From: Enterobacter hormaechei ATCC 49162
Lineage (GTDB): Bacteria; Pseudomonadota; Gammaproteobacteria; Enterobacterales; Enterobacteriaceae
Direction of reading: 5' to 3'
DNA length: 64,000 nucleotides
Assembly: GCF_001875655.1 (NCBI RefSeq)
Contig: NZ_MKEQ01000001.1
Location: 3,100,001-3,164,000 of the forward strand
The notes beneath the pieces are model-generated. The model was not told the DNA's origin and did no database searches. It worked only from the letters and a program-made list of their open reading frames with translations. Below, one piece after another: positions 1-9,719 of this stretch (position 1 is its first letter; each line of letters starts with the position of its first letter). A program made the position numbers and the translations under genes.

Positions 1-92
1 AGAAATGGGTCATAAAAAAATCTTGTGCCACATGAAATATCTGTGGTAACTCTTTAGGTATTCCTTCGAACAAGATGCAAAAAGAACTGAAA
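1..92 (+). promoter_or_regulatory. Promoter region of the ilvLXGMEDA operon (partial)
   Basis: Sequence upstream of the ilvL leader peptide. It is A/T-rich and includes an A7 run and a TTGTGC element near 23-28 that could be a -35 box. I cannot fix the -10 box or start point with confidence. The upstream half is cut by the window start. Its role as operon promoter is inferred from position. Confidence 0.5.
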
Positions 93-191
93 ATGACAGC
101 CCTTCTACGAGTGATTAGCCTGGTCGTGATTAGCGTGGTGGTGATTATTATCCCACCGTGCGGGGCTGCACTTGGACGAGGAAAGGCTTAA
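93..191 (+). CDS. ilvL: ilv operon leader peptide
   Basis: A 32-residue leader peptide (MTALLRVIS... ending GRGKA) made of runs of Leu, Val and Ile codons, including three consecutive Val and three consecutive Ile. Translation of these codons senses the charged Leu, Val and Ile tRNA pools and so controls whether the downstream terminator at 213-247 forms. The peptide matches the E. coli IlvL sequence as I remember it. It is too short to show up in a usual ORF list. It is the first gene of the ilvLXGMEDA transcript. Confidence 0.96.
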   Translation: MTALLRVISLVVISVVVIIIPPCGAALGRGKA

Positions 192-212
192 GAATCAAGC
201 CTTAACGAACTA

Positions 213-247
213 AGACCCCCGCACCGAAAGGTCCGGGGGTTTTTTTA
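213..247 (+). terminator. Transcription attenuator of the ilv operon
   Basis: A C5/G5 stem capped by a GAAA tetraloop (loop at 226-229) and followed by eight T residues. This is a standard intrinsic terminator 22 bases after the ilvL stop. Together with ilvL it forms the classic multivalent attenuator that lets RNA polymerase through when branched-chain aminoacyl-tRNAs are scarce. Confidence 0.95.
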
Positions 248-277
248 TGACTAAAAAACTTAAATGAGGAGCAGAGA

Positions 278-328
278 ATGACGACTAGCACAAAATTCTG
301 TTTCTCCAGATTTATGACGGGGAACTAA
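278..328 (+). CDS. ilvX: IlvX small peptide
   Basis: A 16-codon ORF starting MTTSTKFC and ending MTGN, preceded by GAGGAGCAGAGA as a good ribosome binding site, and stopping two bases before the ilvG start. It matches the short IlvX peptide annotated between the attenuator and ilvG in E. coli, whose function is unknown. It may help translational coupling into ilvG; that is inference from the spacing. Confidence 0.85.
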   Translation: MTTSTKFCFSRFMTGN

Positions 329-330
329 CT

Positions 331-1977
331 ATGAATGGGGCACAATGGGTAGTACATGCGTTGCGCGCGCAGGGAGTCGAAACCGTATTCGGTTATCCGG
401 GTGGCGCAATTATGCCGATTTACGATGCACTGTATGACGGCGGCGTGGAACACCTGTTGTGCCGACATGAGCAGGGCGCAGCGATGGCCGCCATCGGATA
501 TGCCCGTGCGACCGGTAAAACCGGCGTCTGTATGGCCACCTCCGGTCCGGGCGCAACGAACCTGATCACCGGCCTGGCTGACGCGCTGCTCGATTCCGTT
601 CCCGTGGTGGCGATCACGGGCCAGGTTGCTTCTCCGTTCATCGGTACCGATGCCTTCCAGGAAGTGGACGTCCTCGGTTTATCGCTGGCCTGCACCAAAC
701 ACAGTTTCCTCGTTCAGTCCCTCGAAGAGCTGCCGCGCGTGATGGCCGAAGCGTTCGAGGTTGCCAGCTCTGGCCGTCCTGGCCCGGTTCTGGTGGATAT
801 CCCGAAAGATATCCAGGTTGCACTCGGCGATCTGGAGCCGCATTTCTCTACCGTGGAAAGCGACGATGCGTTCCCGCATGCCGAGGTTGAAGAGGCGCGT
901 CAGATGATCGCGCAGGCGAAACAACCGATGCTGTACGTAGGCGGTGGCGTGGGTATGGCGCAGGCTGTTCCGGCGCTTCGCGCGTTCATTGCAACCACGC
1001 AAATGCCCGCCACCTGCACGCTGAAAGGCCTGGGCGCGGTAGAAGCGGATTACCCGTACTACCTCGGCATGCTGGGGATGCATGGCACCAAAGCGGCAAA
1101 CCTGGCGGTGCAGGCATGCGACTTGCTCATCGCCGTAGGCGCCCGTTTTGACGACCGCGTCACCGGCAAGCTGAATACCTTCGCGCCGAATGCCAAAGTG
1201 ATCCATATGGATATCGACCCGGCGGAGATGAACAAACTGCGTCAGGCGCATGTCGCGTTGCAGGGCGATCTTAACGCGCTGTTACCGGCGCTGGAGCAGC
1301 CGCTGGATATCAGTGCATGGCGCCAGCACACCGCAGACATGCGCGCCGAGCATGCCTGGCGTTACGATCATCCCGGCGAGGCCATCTACGCGCCGCTGCT
1401 GTTGAAGCAGTTGTCCGACCGCAAACCCGCAGACAGCGTGGTGACGACGGATGTCGGCCAGCACCAGATGTGGTCAGCCCAGCACATGACCTACACCCGC
1501 CCGGAGAACTTCATCACCTCCAGCGGCTTAGGCACGATGGGCTTTGGCCTGCCCGCTGCCGTAGGGGCACAGGTTGCCCGCCCGAACGATACCGTTATCT
1601 GTATCTCCGGTGACGGCTCCTTCATGATGAACGTTCAGGAGTTGGGCACCGTGAAGCGTAAGCAGTTACCGCTGAAGATCGTCTTGCTCGATAACCAGCG
1701 TTTAGGGATGGTTCGCCAGTGGCAGCAGCTGTTCTTCCAGGAGCGTTACAGCGAAACAACGCTGACCGACAACCCCGATTTCCTCACTCTGGCCAGCGCC
1801 TTCGGCATTCCTGGTCAGCACATCACCCGTAAAGACCAGGTTGAAGCGGCACTCGACACCATGCTGTCAAGCGAAGGGCCATACCTGCTTCATGTCTCAA
1901 TCGACGAGCTTGAGAACGTCTGGCCGTTGGTACCGCCAGGTGCCAGTAACTCACAAATGCTGGAGAAATTATCATGA
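331..1977 (+). CDS. ilvG: Acetolactate synthase II large (catalytic) subunit
   Basis: ThDP-dependent enzyme that condenses two pyruvates to 2-acetolactate, or pyruvate with 2-oxobutyrate to 2-aceto-2-hydroxybutyrate: the first common step of Val/Leu/Ile synthesis. The 548-residue frame is uninterrupted. The N-terminal ThDP domain carries the catalytic Glu47 in CRHEQGAA, followed by the central domain and a C-terminal ThDP domain with the GDGSFMMN motif that binds Mg-ThDP. It overlaps ilvM by four bases (ATGA), indicating translational coupling of the two subunits. Isozyme II is known to be insensitive to valine feedback, so the intact gene predicts valine-resistant growth, unlike E. coli K-12 where ilvG is frameshifted. 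Confidence 0.97.
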   Translation: MNGAQWVVHALRAQGVETVFGYPGGAIMPIYDALYDGGVEHLLCRHEQGAAMAAIGYARATGKTGVCMATSGPGATNLITGLADALLDSVPVVAITGQVASPFIGTDAFQEVDVLGLSLACTKHSFLVQSLEELPRVMAEAFEVASSGRPGPVLVDIPKDIQVALGDLEPHFSTVESDDAFPHAEVEEARQMIAQAKQPMLYVGGGVGMAQAVPALRAFIATTQMPATCTLKGLGAVEADYPYYLGMLGMHGTKAANLAVQACDLLIAVGARFDDRVTGKLNTFAPNAKVIHMDIDPAEMNKLRQAHVALQGDLNALLPALEQPLDISAWRQHTADMRAEHAWRYDHPGEAIYAPLLLKQLSDRKPADSVVTTDVGQHQMWSAQHMTYTRPENFITSSGLGTMGFGLPAAVGAQVARPNDTVICISGDGSFMMNVQELGTVKRKQLPLKIVLLDNQRLGMVRQWQQLFFQERYSETTLTDNPDFLTLASAFGIPGQHITRKDQVEAALDTMLSSEGPYLLHVSIDELENVWPLVPPGASNSQMLEKLS

Positions 1978-2237
1978 TGCAACATCAGGTCGCCGTGCAG
2001 GCTCGCTTCAACCCGGAAACCTTAGAACGCGTTTTGCGCGTGGTCCGTCACCGTGGCTTTCAGATTTGCTCGATGAATATGGAAACGGCCACCGACGCGC
2101 AGAACATCAGTATCGAATTAACCGTTGCCAGCCCGCGGCCGGTCGACTTACTGTTTAGTCAGTTATCAAAACTGGTAGACGTTGCCCATGTTGCCATCTG
2201 CCAGAGCACAACCACATCACAACAAATCCGCGCTTAA
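1974..2237 (+). CDS. ilvM: Acetolactate synthase II small (regulatory) subunit
   Basis: 87 residues, the normal IlvM length, beginning [21 protein letters not shown] with a single ACT-like fold. It stabilises and activates IlvG. Two ATG codons occur in tandem; the first lies inside the ilvG stop overlap (ATGA), and I chose it because the known E. coli protein also begins MMQHQ. Third structural gene of the operon. Confidence 0.96.
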   Translation: MMQHQVAVQARFNPETLERVLRVVRHRGFQICSMNMETATDAQNISIELTVASPRPVDLLFSQLSKLVDVAHVAICQSTTTSQQIRA

Positions 2238-2255
2238 GCGTGACAGGACGAAAAA

Positions 2256-3185
2256 ATGACGACAAAAAAAGCTGATTACATTTGGTTCAATGGCGAGATG
2301 GTTCGCTGGGAAGACGCGAAAGTTCACGTGATGTCCCACGCGCTGCACTACGGTACCTCTGTGTTTGAAGGGATCCGTTGCTACGATTCTCACAAAGGGC
2401 CAGTGGTGTTCCGCCATCGCGAACACATGCAGCGTCTGCATGACTCAGCCAAAATTTATCGTTTCCCGGTCTCTCAAAGCGTTGATGAGCTGATGGAAGC
2501 CTGCCGCGACGTGATCCGTAAGAACAACCTGACCAGCGCCTATATTCGTCCGCTGGTCTTCGTGGGCGACGTCGGCATGGGCGTAAACCCGCCAGAAGGT
2601 TACACCACCGATGTGATCATTGCTGCGTTCCCGTGGGGCGCCTACCTGGGCGCGGAAGCACTGGATCAGGGGATCGACGCAATGGTTTCTTCCTGGAACC
2701 GCGTGGCGCCTAACACTATCCCGACTGCGGCTAAAGCGGGCGGTAACTACCTCTCCTCACTGCTGGTCGGCAGCGAAGCACGTCGCCACGGCTACCAGGA
2801 AGGTATCGCGCTTGACGTGAACGGCTACATCTCCGAAGGCGCGGGCGAAAACCTGTTTGAAGTGAAAGACGGCATTCTGTTCACGCCGCCGTTCACCTCT
2901 TCCGCGCTGCCGGGCATCACCCGCGACGCCATCATCAAGCTGGCAAAAGATCTGGGTATCGAAGTGCGCGAGCAGGTACTGTCCCGCGAATCCCTGTATC
3001 TGGCCGATGAAGTATTCATGTCCGGTACCGCGGCTGAAATCACGCCGGTGCGCAGCGTCGACGGCATTCAGGTGGGCGAAGGCCGCTGTGGTCCGGTGAC
3101 CAAACGCATTCAGCAAGCCTTCTTCGGCCTCTTCACCGGCGAAACAGAAGACAAATACGGCTGGTTGGATCAGGTTAATCACTAA
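2256..3185 (+). CDS. ilvE: Branched-chain amino acid aminotransferase
   Basis: PLP fold-type IV transaminase that performs the last step of Ile, Val and Leu synthesis using glutamate. 309 residues, as expected. The N-terminus carries the YIWFNGEMVRW segment, the middle the TAAKAGGNY segment with the PLP-binding lysine near residue 160, and the C-terminal half the LFMSGTAAEITPV-like segment (here VFMSGTAAEITPV). It follows ilvM by 18 bases and is separated from ilvD by 60 bases that contain a hairpin. Confidence 0.97.
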   Translation: MTTKKADYIWFNGEMVRWEDAKVHVMSHALHYGTSVFEGIRCYDSHKGPVVFRHREHMQRLHDSAKIYRFPVSQSVDELMEACRDVIRKNNLTSAYIRPLVFVGDVGMGVNPPEGYTTDVIIAAFPWGAYLGAEALDQGIDAMVSSWNRVAPNTIPTAAKAGGNYLSSLLVGSEARRHGYQEGIALDVNGYISEGAGENLFEVKDGILFTPPFTSSALPGITRDAIIKLAKDLGIEVREQVLSRESLYLADEVFMSGTAAEITPVRSVDGIQVGEGRCGPVTKRIQQAFFGLFTGETEDKYGWLDQVNH

Positions 3186-3194
3186 ATATAAATT

Positions 3195-3216
3195 TGGGAC
3201 GGCACGCACCGTCCCA
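3195..3216 (+). other. Intra-operon hairpin between ilvE and ilvD
   Basis: A perfect 8-bp inverted repeat (TGGGACGG ... CCGTCCCA) with a six-base loop and a short T3 afterwards. The weak T tract makes full termination unlikely. It may tune ilvD expression or protect the ilvE mRNA 3' end. The structure is seen; the role is inferred. Confidence 0.5.
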
Positions 3217-3245
3217 TTTAATCGTCAGACGGGAGTCAATAAAGC

Positions 3246-5096
3246 ATGCCTAAGTATCGTTCAGCCACCACCACCCACGGCCGTAACATGGCGGGTGCCC
3301 GCGCGCTGTGGCGCGCCACCGGAATGACCGACGCCGATTTCGGCAAGCCGATTATCGCCGTGGTGAACTCCTTCACCCAGTTCGTACCGGGCCACGTGCA
3401 CCTGCGCGATCTCGGTAAACTGGTTGCCGAGCAAATCGAAGCCTCCGGCGGCGTGGCGAAAGAGTTCAACACCATTGCGGTGGATGACGGTATCGCGATG
3501 GGCCACGGGGGGATGCTCTATTCACTGCCGTCGCGCGAGCTGATCGCCGACTCGGTGGAGTACATGGTTAACGCCCACTGCGCCGATGCGATGGTCTGTA
3601 TCTCCAACTGCGACAAAATCACCCCGGGGATGCTGATGGCCTCCCTGCGCCTGAACATTCCGGTGATCTTCGTCTCCGGCGGCCCGATGGAAGCGGGGAA
3701 AACCAAGCTGTCCGACAAAATCATCAAGCTCGACCTGGTCGATGCGATGATCCAGGGCGCGGACCCGAAAGTCTCTGACGAGCAGAGCGACCAGGTGGAA
3801 CGCTCTGCGTGTCCGACCTGCGGCTCCTGTTCCGGGATGTTCACCGCCAACTCCATGAACTGTCTGACCGAAGCGCTGGGCCTCTCGCAGCCGGGCAACG
3901 GCTCGCTGCTGGCGACCCACGCCGACCGTAAGCAACTGTTCCTGAACGCCGGTAAGCGCATCGTTGAGCTGACCAAACGCTACTACGAGCAGGACGATGC
4001 CAGCGCGCTGCCGCGCAACATCGCCAGCAAAGCGGCGTTCGAAAACGCCATGACGCTGGATATCGCCATGGGTGGCTCCACCAACACCGTTCTGCACCTG
4101 CTGGCCGCCGCGCAGGAAGCTGAAATCGACTTCACCATGAGCGACATCGACAAGCTCTCCCGCAAAGTGCCGCAGCTGTGTAAAGTCGCACCGAGTACCC
4201 AGAAGTACCACATGGAAGACGTGCACCGTGCTGGTGGTGTCATCGGTATCCTCGGTGAGCTGGATCGCGCCGGGCTGCTGAACCGCGACGTGAAAAACGT
4301 GCTCGGCCTGACGCTGCCGGAGTCGCTGGATCAATACGACGTGATGCTGACCAAAGACGACGCGGTGAAAAAGATGTTCCGCGCTGGCCCTGCCGGTATT
4401 CGTACCACCCAGGCGTTCTCGCAGGATTGCCGCTGGGACACGCTGGACGATGACCGTGCCGAAGGCTGTATCCGCTCGCTGGAGCATGCCTACAGCAAAG
4501 ACGGCGGTCTGGCCGTGCTGTACGGTAACTTCGCGGAAAACGGCTGCATCGTGAAAACCGCAGGCGTGGACGACAGCATCCTGAAATTCACCGGTCCGGC
4601 GAAAGTGTACGAAAGCCAGGATGAAGCGGTAGACGCGATCCTCGGCGGCAAAGTGGTGGAAGGTGACGTGGTTGTCATTCGCTACGAAGGGCCGAAAGGC
4701 GGCCCGGGCATGCAGGAAATGCTTTACCCAACCACCTTCCTGAAATCGATGGGCCTCGGCAAAGCCTGTGCGCTGATCACCGACGGGCGTTTCTCCGGCG
4801 GCACCTCCGGCCTCTCCATCGGCCACGTTTCCCCGGAAGCGGCAAGCGGCGGCAACATCGCGATCATTGAAGATGGCGACCTGATCGAAATCGATATTCC
4901 TAACCGTGGCATTCAGCTGAAGCTGAGCGACCAGGAAATTGCGGCCCGTCGTGAAGCGCAGGAGACCCGCGGCGACAAAGCCTGGACGCCGAAAGATCGC
5001 CAGCGTGAAGTCTCCTTCGCCCTGCGCGCGTACGCGAGCCTTGCCACCAGTGCAGATAAAGGCGCGGTGCGCGATAAATCTAAACTTGGGGGCTAA
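3246..5096 (+). CDS. ilvD: Dihydroxy-acid dehydratase
   Basis: Fe-S dehydratase of the IlvD/Edd family, 616 residues as in E. coli. It converts 2,3-dihydroxy-isovalerate and 2,3-dihydroxy-3-methylvalerate to the 2-oxo acids. Cluster-ligand cysteines are visible in [10 protein letters not shown] near residue 122 and [11 protein letters not shown] near residue 195. The MGGSTNT motif and the C-terminal GRFSGGTSG segment are also present. Its stop codon lies next to the tandem ATG of ilvA, so the two genes are probably translationally coupled. Confidence 0.97.
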   Translation: MPKYRSATTTHGRNMAGARALWRATGMTDADFGKPIIAVVNSFTQFVPGHVHLRDLGKLVAEQIEASGGVAKEFNTIAVDDGIAMGHGGMLYSLPSRELIADSVEYMVNAHCADAMVCISNCDKITPGMLMASLRLNIPVIFVSGGPMEAGKTKLSDKIIKLDLVDAMIQGADPKVSDEQSDQVERSACPTCGSCSGMFTANSMNCLTEALGLSQPGNGSLLATHADRKQLFLNAGKRIVELTKRYYEQDDASALPRNIASKAAFENAMTLDIAMGGSTNTVLHLLAAAQEAEIDFTMSDIDKLSRKVPQLCKVAPSTQKYHMEDVHRAGGVIGILGELDRAGLLNRDVKNVLGLTLPESLDQYDVMLTKDDAVKKMFRAGPAGIRTTQAFSQDCRWDTLDDDRAEGCIRSLEHAYSKDGGLAVLYGNFAENGCIVKTAGVDDSILKFTGPAKVYESQDEAVDAILGGKVVEGDVVVIRYEGPKGGPGMQEMLYPTTFLKSMGLGKACALITDGRFSGGTSGLSIGHVSPEAASGGNIAIIEDGDLIEIDIPNRGIQLKLSDQEIAARREAQETRGDKAWTPKDRQREVSFALRAYASLATSADKGAVRDKSKLGG

Positions 5097-5098
5097 TG

Positions 5099-6643
5099 AT
5101 GGCCGAGTCACAACCCTTATCCGCCGCCCCCGAGGGGGCGGAATACCTGAGAGCGGTGCTACGCGCGCCGGTCTATGAGGCGGTGCAGGTCACGCCCCTG
5201 CAAAAAATGGACAAACTCTCTTCACGCCTGGATAACGTCATTCTGGTGAAGCGCGAAGACCGCCAGCCGGTGCACAGCTTCAAGCTGCGCGGTGCCTACG
5301 CAATGATGGCCGGGCTGACGGACGAGCAGAAAGCGCGCGGGGTGATTACCGCGTCGGCGGGAAATCACGCGCAGGGTGTGGCGTTCTCGTCTGCTCGTCT
5401 GGGGCTGAAAGCGCTGATTGTGATGCCGGTTGCCACCGCAGACATCAAAGTCGACGCGGTGCGCGGGTTCGGCGGAGAAGTGCTGCTTCACGGCGCTAAC
5501 TTTGATGAAGCCAAAGCCAAAGCGATTGAGCTGGCGCAGCAGCAGGGTTTCACCTGGGTGCCGCCGTTCGATCACCCGATGGTGATTGCCGGGCAGGGTA
5601 CGCTGGCGCTGGAGCTGTTGCAGCAGGACGCGCATCTCGACCGCGTTTTCGTCCCGGTGGGCGGCGGTGGCTTAGCCGCAGGTGTGGCGGTGCTGATTAA
5701 ACAGCTGATGCCGCAGATCAAAGTGATTGCGGTTGAAGCGGAAGACTCTGCCTGCCTGAAGGCGGCGCTGGACGCCGGACATCCGGTGGATCTGCCGCGC
5801 GTCGGGCTGTTTGCCGAGGGCGTGGCGGTGAAGCGCATTGGCGATGAAACGTTCCGTCTTTGCCAGGAGTATCTCGACGATATCGTCACCGTCGACAGCG
5901 ATGCGATCTGCGCGGCGATGAAAGATCTGTTCGAGGATGTACGGGCGGTGGCGGAACCGTCCGGCGCGCTGGCGCTGGCGGGAATGAAAAAATATATCGC
6001 CCAGCACAACATTCGCGGCGAACGTCTGGCGCACGTGCTGTCTGGTGCGAACGTGAACTTCCACGGTCTGCGCTACGTTTCCGAACGCTGCGAACTGGGT
6101 GAACAGCGTGAAGCGCTGCTGGCGGTGACCATCCCGGAAGAGAAGGGCAGTTTCCTGAAGTTCTGCCAGCTGCTGGGCGGCCGTTCGGTGACGGAATTCA
6201 ACTACCGCTTTGCCGATGCCAAAGACGCCTGCATTTTTGTCGGCGTGCGTCTGAGCCGTGGCGTGGAGGAGCGCAAAGAGATCCTCAGTCTGCTGCATGA
6301 CGGCGGCTACAGCGTGGTCGATCTCTCCGATGACGAAATGGCGAAGCTGCACGTGCGCTACATGGTCGGCGGCCGTCCGTCGAAGCCGCTCAGGGAACGC
6401 CTGTTCAGCTTCGAGTTCCCGGAATCACCGGGCGCATTGCTCAAGTTCCTGCATACGCTGGGTACCCACTGGAACATCTCTCTGTTCCACTATCGCAGCC
6501 ACGGCACCGACTACGGCCGCGTGCTGGCAGCGTTCGAACTGGGCGAGCACGAGCCGGATTTCGAAACGCGGCTGAACGAGCTGGGCTATGAGTGCCACGA
6601 CGAAACCCACAACCCGGCGTTCCGTTTCTTCCTGGCGGGCTAA
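5099..6643 (+). CDS. ilvA: Biosynthetic L-threonine dehydratase
   Basis: PLP enzyme that deaminates threonine to 2-oxobutyrate, committing carbon to isoleucine. The N-terminal fold-type II catalytic domain has the Schiff-base Lys62 in HSFKLRGAY and the VGGGGLAAG phosphate-binding loop. Two C-terminal ACT-like regulatory domains (about residues 335-514) bind isoleucine and valine. Two ATGs (5096 and 5099) are in frame; the second gives the 514-residue MAESQPL start matching E. coli. Last gene of the operon. Confidence 0.96.
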   Translation: MAESQPLSAAPEGAEYLRAVLRAPVYEAVQVTPLQKMDKLSSRLDNVILVKREDRQPVHSFKLRGAYAMMAGLTDEQKARGVITASAGNHAQGVAFSSARLGLKALIVMPVATADIKVDAVRGFGGEVLLHGANFDEAKAKAIELAQQQGFTWVPPFDHPMVIAGQGTLALELLQQDAHLDRVFVPVGGGGLAAGVAVLIKQLMPQIKVIAVEAEDSACLKAALDAGHPVDLPRVGLFAEGVAVKRIGDETFRLCQEYLDDIVTVDSDAICAAMKDLFEDVRAVAEPSGALALAGMKKYIAQHNIRGERLAHVLSGANVNFHGLRYVSERCELGEQREALLAVTIPEEKGSFLKFCQLLGGRSVTEFNYRFADAKDACIFVGVRLSRGVEERKEILSLLHDGGYSVVDLSDDEMAKLHVRYMVGGRPSKPLRERLFSFEFPESPGALLKFLHTLGTHWNISLFHYRSHGTDYGRVLAAFELGEHEPDFETRLNELGYECHDETHNPAFRFFLAG

Positions 6644-6657
6644 GGGTTGAACTGCGT

Positions 6658-6687
6658 GTAGGCCGGGTAAGCGCAGCGCCACCCGGC
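6658..6687. repeat. REP-type palindrome downstream of ilvA
   Basis: GTAGGCCGGGTAAGCGCAGCGCCACCCGGC folds as an imperfect palindrome with the GCCGGGTAAGCG core of enterobacterial REP sequences (quoted here as a 30-base element; the key parts are the GCCGGGT and ACCCGGC arms). It lies between the convergent ilvA and ilvY stops. Related copies occur at 53111 and 54622. Confidence 0.85.
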
Positions 6688-6688
6688 T

Positions 6689-7588
6689 TTAGTGGTTGGG
6701 CAGAATCTTCCAGAACGCATCAATAAGCGGCTCATGCAGCCGCTTTTTTTGTGCACACACGCCAAGTTCGAACGGCGTTTTCTCGTCGCTGCGTTCTAAT
6801 ATCATCACGCGGTTGCGCACCGGTTCCGGGCTGTTTTCCAGCACCACTTCCGGCAGTAGCGCCACGCCGCAGCCGAGCGCCACCATCGACACCATTGCCT
6901 CATGGCCGCCGACCGTGGCGTAAATTGACGGGTTGCTGATCTTCTGGCGGCGGAACCACAGCTCGATGCGGCGACGCACTGGCCCTTGATCGGCCATGAT
7001 AAACGGCACCGTTGACCAGTCTGGTTTTTCCACCGAGATCTGGTTGCGCACCGGGCAGGGCAGCGCCGGGGCAATCAGCACCACCGCCAGATTCTCCAGC
7101 ATCGAGAACGCCACCGCACCCGGAAGGGTTTCAGGTTTCCCGGCAATCGCCAGATCCGCTTCGCCCGTGACCACTTTTTCCATCGCGTCGGCGGCATCGC
7201 CGGTGGTGAGTTTAATTTCGACCGACGGATGTTCCGCGCGGAAGCGATCGAGAATGGGAGGAAGATGGCTGTAGGCGGCGGTTACGGAGCAGAAAATATG
7301 CAGTTCGCCGGAAAGCGACGGCCCCTGCTGGTCAATGGTGTGCCGCAGCTGCTGATACTGCAACAGCGTCTGCTGGGCAAAAATGCGCAGTTCTTCCCCG
7401 GCTTCCGTGAGGGTGACGGTGCGGTTATCGCGCACGAACAGCGGCTGGCCGAGGTCTTCCTCAAGGCGCTGGATCTGGCGCGACAGCGTGGAGGGGCTGA
7501 CGTGCATCGCCCGGGCGCTACGGCCAAAGTGGCGGCTTTCCGCCAGATGCAGGAACATTTTCAGATCGCGTAAATCCACCGATTCCAC
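6689..7588 (-). CDS. ilvY: LysR-type activator of ilvC
   Basis: 299 residues. An N-terminal winged helix-turn-helix (about residues 1-60, DLRDLKMFLHLAESRHFGRSARAMHVSPSTLSRQ region) is followed by a periplasmic-binding-like inducer domain. IlvY activates ilvC when acetolactate or acetohydroxybutyrate accumulates and represses itself. It is divergent from ilvC with 143 bases between the starts, the classical arrangement. It is convergent with ilvA, whose terminator overlaps its 3' end. Confidence 0.95.
   Translation of the reverse strand: MESVDLRDLKMFLHLAESRHFGRSARAMHVSPSTLSRQIQRLEEDLGQPLFVRDNRTVTLTEAGEELRIFAQQTLLQYQQLRHTIDQQGPSLSGELHIFCSVTAAYSHLPPILDRFRAEHPSVEIKLTTGDAADAMEKVVTGEADLAIAGKPETLPGAVAFSMLENLAVVLIAPALPCPVRNQISVEKPDWSTVPFIMADQGPVRRRIELWFRRQKISNPSIYATVGGHEAMVSMVALGCGVALLPEVVLENSPEPVRNRVMILERSDEKTPFELGVCAQKKRLHEPLIDAFWKILPNH
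6725..6750 (+). terminator. Intrinsic terminator for ilvA inside the 3' end of ilvY
   Basis: AAGCGGCT-CAT-GCAGCCGCTT-type stem (arms 6725-6732 and about 6736-6744) followed by a T7 run on the plus strand. It lies within the convergent ilvY coding sequence, about 80 bases past the ilvA stop, and would end the ilvLXGMEDA transcript. On the ilvY strand it encodes the KKRLHEPL segment. The sequence is seen; the termination activity is inferred. Confidence 0.7.
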
Positions 7589-7600
7589 TCCCTCTTTTTA

Positions 7601-7680
7601 CATTGCATAAATTGCAATGTGACGTTGTGAATATATCAATTTCCGCAATAAATTTCCTGTTGTAATGTGGGTACATTCTC
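7601..7680. promoter_or_regulatory. IlvY operator / divergent ilvY-ilvC promoter region
   Basis: A perfect 7-bp inverted repeat CATTGCA-N5-TGCAATG spans 7601-7619. A second, looser TTGC/GCAA-type site (GCAATAAATTTCCTGTTGTAA) lies at about 7645-7665. Two tandem IlvY operators in the ilvY-ilvC gap are known for E. coli. Assigning these repeats to them is inference from position and symmetry. Confidence 0.65.
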
Positions 7681-7731
7681 GCTGAAACGCGAACCGAACA
7701 ATAAGACACACAACATCACGAGGTATCACCC

Positions 7732-9207
7732 ATGGCTAACTACTTTAATACACTGAACTTGCGCCAGCAGCTGGCGCAGCTGGGCAAATGCCGCTTCATG
7801 GCGCGCGACGAATTTGCCGATGGCGCGAGCTACCTTCAGGGTAAAAAAGTGGTCATCGTCGGCTGTGGCGCACAGGGTCTGAACCAGGGCCTTAACATGC
7901 GTGACTCCGGGCTGGATATCTCTTACGCCCTGCGTAAAGAAGCGATCGCTGAGAAGCGCGCGTCCTGGCGTAAAGCGACCGAAAACGGCTTTAAGGTGGG
8001 TACCTACGAAGAGCTGATCCCGCAGGCGGATCTGGTGGTTAACCTGACGCCAGACAAGCAGCACTCTGACGTTGTGCGTTCCGTACAGCCGCTGATGAAA
8101 GACGGCGCCGCGCTGGGTTACTCCCACGGCTTCAACATTGTTGAAGTGGGCGAGCAGATCCGTAAAGACATCACCGTCGTGATGGTGGCACCGAAGTGCC
8201 CGGGTACAGAAGTACGCGAAGAGTACAAACGTGGCTTCGGCGTGCCGACGCTTATCGCCGTTCACCCGGAAAACGATCCGAAAGGCGAAGGCATGGCGAT
8301 TGCCAAAGCCTGGGCAGCGGCGACCGGCGGTCACCGTGCGGGCGTTCTGGAATCTTCCTTCGTTGCGGAAGTGAAATCTGACCTGATGGGCGAGCAGACC
8401 ATCCTGTGCGGTATGCTCCAGGCTGGCTCTCTGCTGTGCTTCGACAAGCTGGTGGAAGAAGGCACCGATCCGGCATATGCGGAAAAACTGATTCAGTTCG
8501 GCTGGGAAACCATCACCGAAGCGCTGAAGCAGGGCGGCATTACGCTGATGATGGACCGTCTGTCCAACCCGGCAAAACTGCGCGCGTTCGCACTCTCTGA
8601 ACAGCTGAAAACCATCATGGCGCCGCTGTTCCAGAAACACATGGACGATATCATCTCCGGCGAGTTCTCTTCCGGCATGATGGCGGACTGGGCGAATGAC
8701 GATAAGAAACTGCTGACCTGGCGCGAAGAGACCGGTAAAACCGCGTTCGAAACCGCACCACAGTACGACGGCAAGATCACCGAGCAGGAGTACTTCGATA
8801 AAGGCGTCCTGATGATCGCGATGGTGAAAGCAGGCGTTGAGCTGGCGTTCGAAACCATGGTGGATTCCGGCATCATCGAAGAGTCTGCGTACTACGAATC
8901 TCTGCACGAGCTGCCGCTGATTGCGAACACCATCGCCCGTAAGCGTCTGTATGAGATGAACGTGGTGATCTCCGATACCGCCGAGTACGGTAACTACCTG
9001 TTCTCTTACGCCTGCGTACCGCTGCTGAAAGAGTTTATGACCACCCTGCAAGCAGGCGATCTGGGCCAGGCGATTGCGGAAGGTGCGGTTGATAACGCGC
9101 AACTGCGTGACGTAAACGAAGCGATTCGCAGCCACGAAATCGAGAAAGTGGGACAGAAGCTGCGTGGCTACATGACCGATATGAAACGTATCGCGGTAGC
9201 AGGCTAA
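7732..9207 (+). CDS. ilvC: Ketol-acid reductoisomerase (NADP+), class II
   Basis: 491 residues, the long enteric (class II) form with a duplicated C-terminal knotted domain. It isomerises and reduces acetolactate/acetohydroxybutyrate to dihydroxy acids using NADPH and Mg2+. The Rossmann motif [14 protein letters not shown] is near residue 42. Metal and substrate ligands sit in the MGEQTILCG and EES/ESLHELP regions of the helical domain. The start [10 protein letters not shown] has GAGGTATCACCC upstream. Expression depends on IlvY rather than the attenuator. What follows it (trmL) differs from E. coli, where ppiC follows. Confidence 0.97.
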   Translation: MANYFNTLNLRQQLAQLGKCRFMARDEFADGASYLQGKKVVIVGCGAQGLNQGLNMRDSGLDISYALRKEAIAEKRASWRKATENGFKVGTYEELIPQADLVVNLTPDKQHSDVVRSVQPLMKDGAALGYSHGFNIVEVGEQIRKDITVVMVAPKCPGTEVREEYKRGFGVPTLIAVHPENDPKGEGMAIAKAWAAATGGHRAGVLESSFVAEVKSDLMGEQTILCGMLQAGSLLCFDKLVEEGTDPAYAEKLIQFGWETITEALKQGGITLMMDRLSNPAKLRAFALSEQLKTIMAPLFQKHMDDIISGEFSSGMMADWANDDKKLLTWREETGKTAFETAPQYDGKITEQEYFDKGVLMIAMVKAGVELAFETMVDSGIIEESAYYESLHELPLIANTIARKRLYEMNVVISDTAEYGNYLFSYACVPLLKEFMTTLQAGDLGQAIAEGAVDNAQLRDVNEAIRSHEIEKVGQKLRGYMTDMKRIAVAG

Positions 9208-9217
9208 ATACGACGAA

Positions 9218-9246
9218 TCGGGTGGCGCAAGCCACCCGAATTGTTT
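9218..9246. terminator. Bidirectional terminator between ilvC and trmL
   Basis: A perfect 9-bp stem TCGGGTGGC / GCCACCCGA with a GCAA loop. It is followed on the plus strand by ATTGTTTT. It serves ilvC and may also receive the convergent trmL transcript. It fills almost all of the 38-base gap that forms one of the rearrangement junctions. Confidence 0.85.
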
Positions 9247-9719
9247 TAACTACGCAGTATCGCGCCGGGATATCCCAGCTGGCGCCACGCCTCATACACC
9301 ACTACCGACACCGCATTCGACAGGTTCATGCTGCGGCTGTCCGGCATCATCGGAATACGAATTTTCTGCTCCGCGGGCAGGGCATCCAGAATCGTGGCGG
9401 GCAGGCCGCGGGTTTCCGGGCCAAACATCAGATAATCCCCGTCCTGATAGCTTACGGCGCTGTGCGCTGGCGTACCTTTGGTGGTCAGGGCGAACATGCG
9501 CTGCGGTTTTTCGGCTTCCAGAAACGCGGCGTAATCGTGGTGGCGAACGACGGCAGTAAATTCATGATAATCCAGCCCCGCGCGACGCAGGCGCTTGTCG
9601 TCCCACGTAAAGCCCATCGGCTCGATGATGTGCAGGCGAAAACCGGTGTTGGCACACAGGCGGATGATATTACCGGTATTGGGTGGGATTTCTGGTTCAA
9701 ATAAGACGATGTTAAGCAT
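9246..9719 (-). CDS. trmL: tRNA (cytidine/uridine-34 2'-O)-methyltransferase
   Basis: 157 residues, SPOUT-fold methyltransferase (formerly YibK). It methylates the wobble ribose of tRNA-Leu isoacceptors using S-adenosylmethionine. The C-terminal trefoil-knot motifs are visible: [11 protein letters not shown] near residue 97 and [18 protein letters not shown] near residue 120. The start [12 protein letters not shown] is preceded by an AAGGGGG Shine-Dalgarno that is embedded in a strong hairpin (9721-9745). In E. coli it follows lldD directly; here an MFS gene lies between. Confidence 0.96.
   Translation of the reverse strand: MLNIVLFEPEIPPNTGNIIRLCANTGFRLHIIEPMGFTWDDKRLRRAGLDYHEFTAVVRHHDYAAFLEAEKPQRMFALTTKGTPAHSAVSYQDGDYLMFGPETRGLPATILDALPAEQKIRIPMMPDSRSMNLSNAVSVVVYEAWRQLGYPGAILRS

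Noticed and set aside
3522..5111. 529-codon open frame antisense to ilvD
   Set aside because: Shadow of the high-GC codon bias of ilvD; His/Arg-rich, low-complexity translation and no ribosome site.
7726..9135. 469-codon open frame antisense to ilvC
   Set aside because: Same shadow effect; ilvC is unmistakable on the plus strand.
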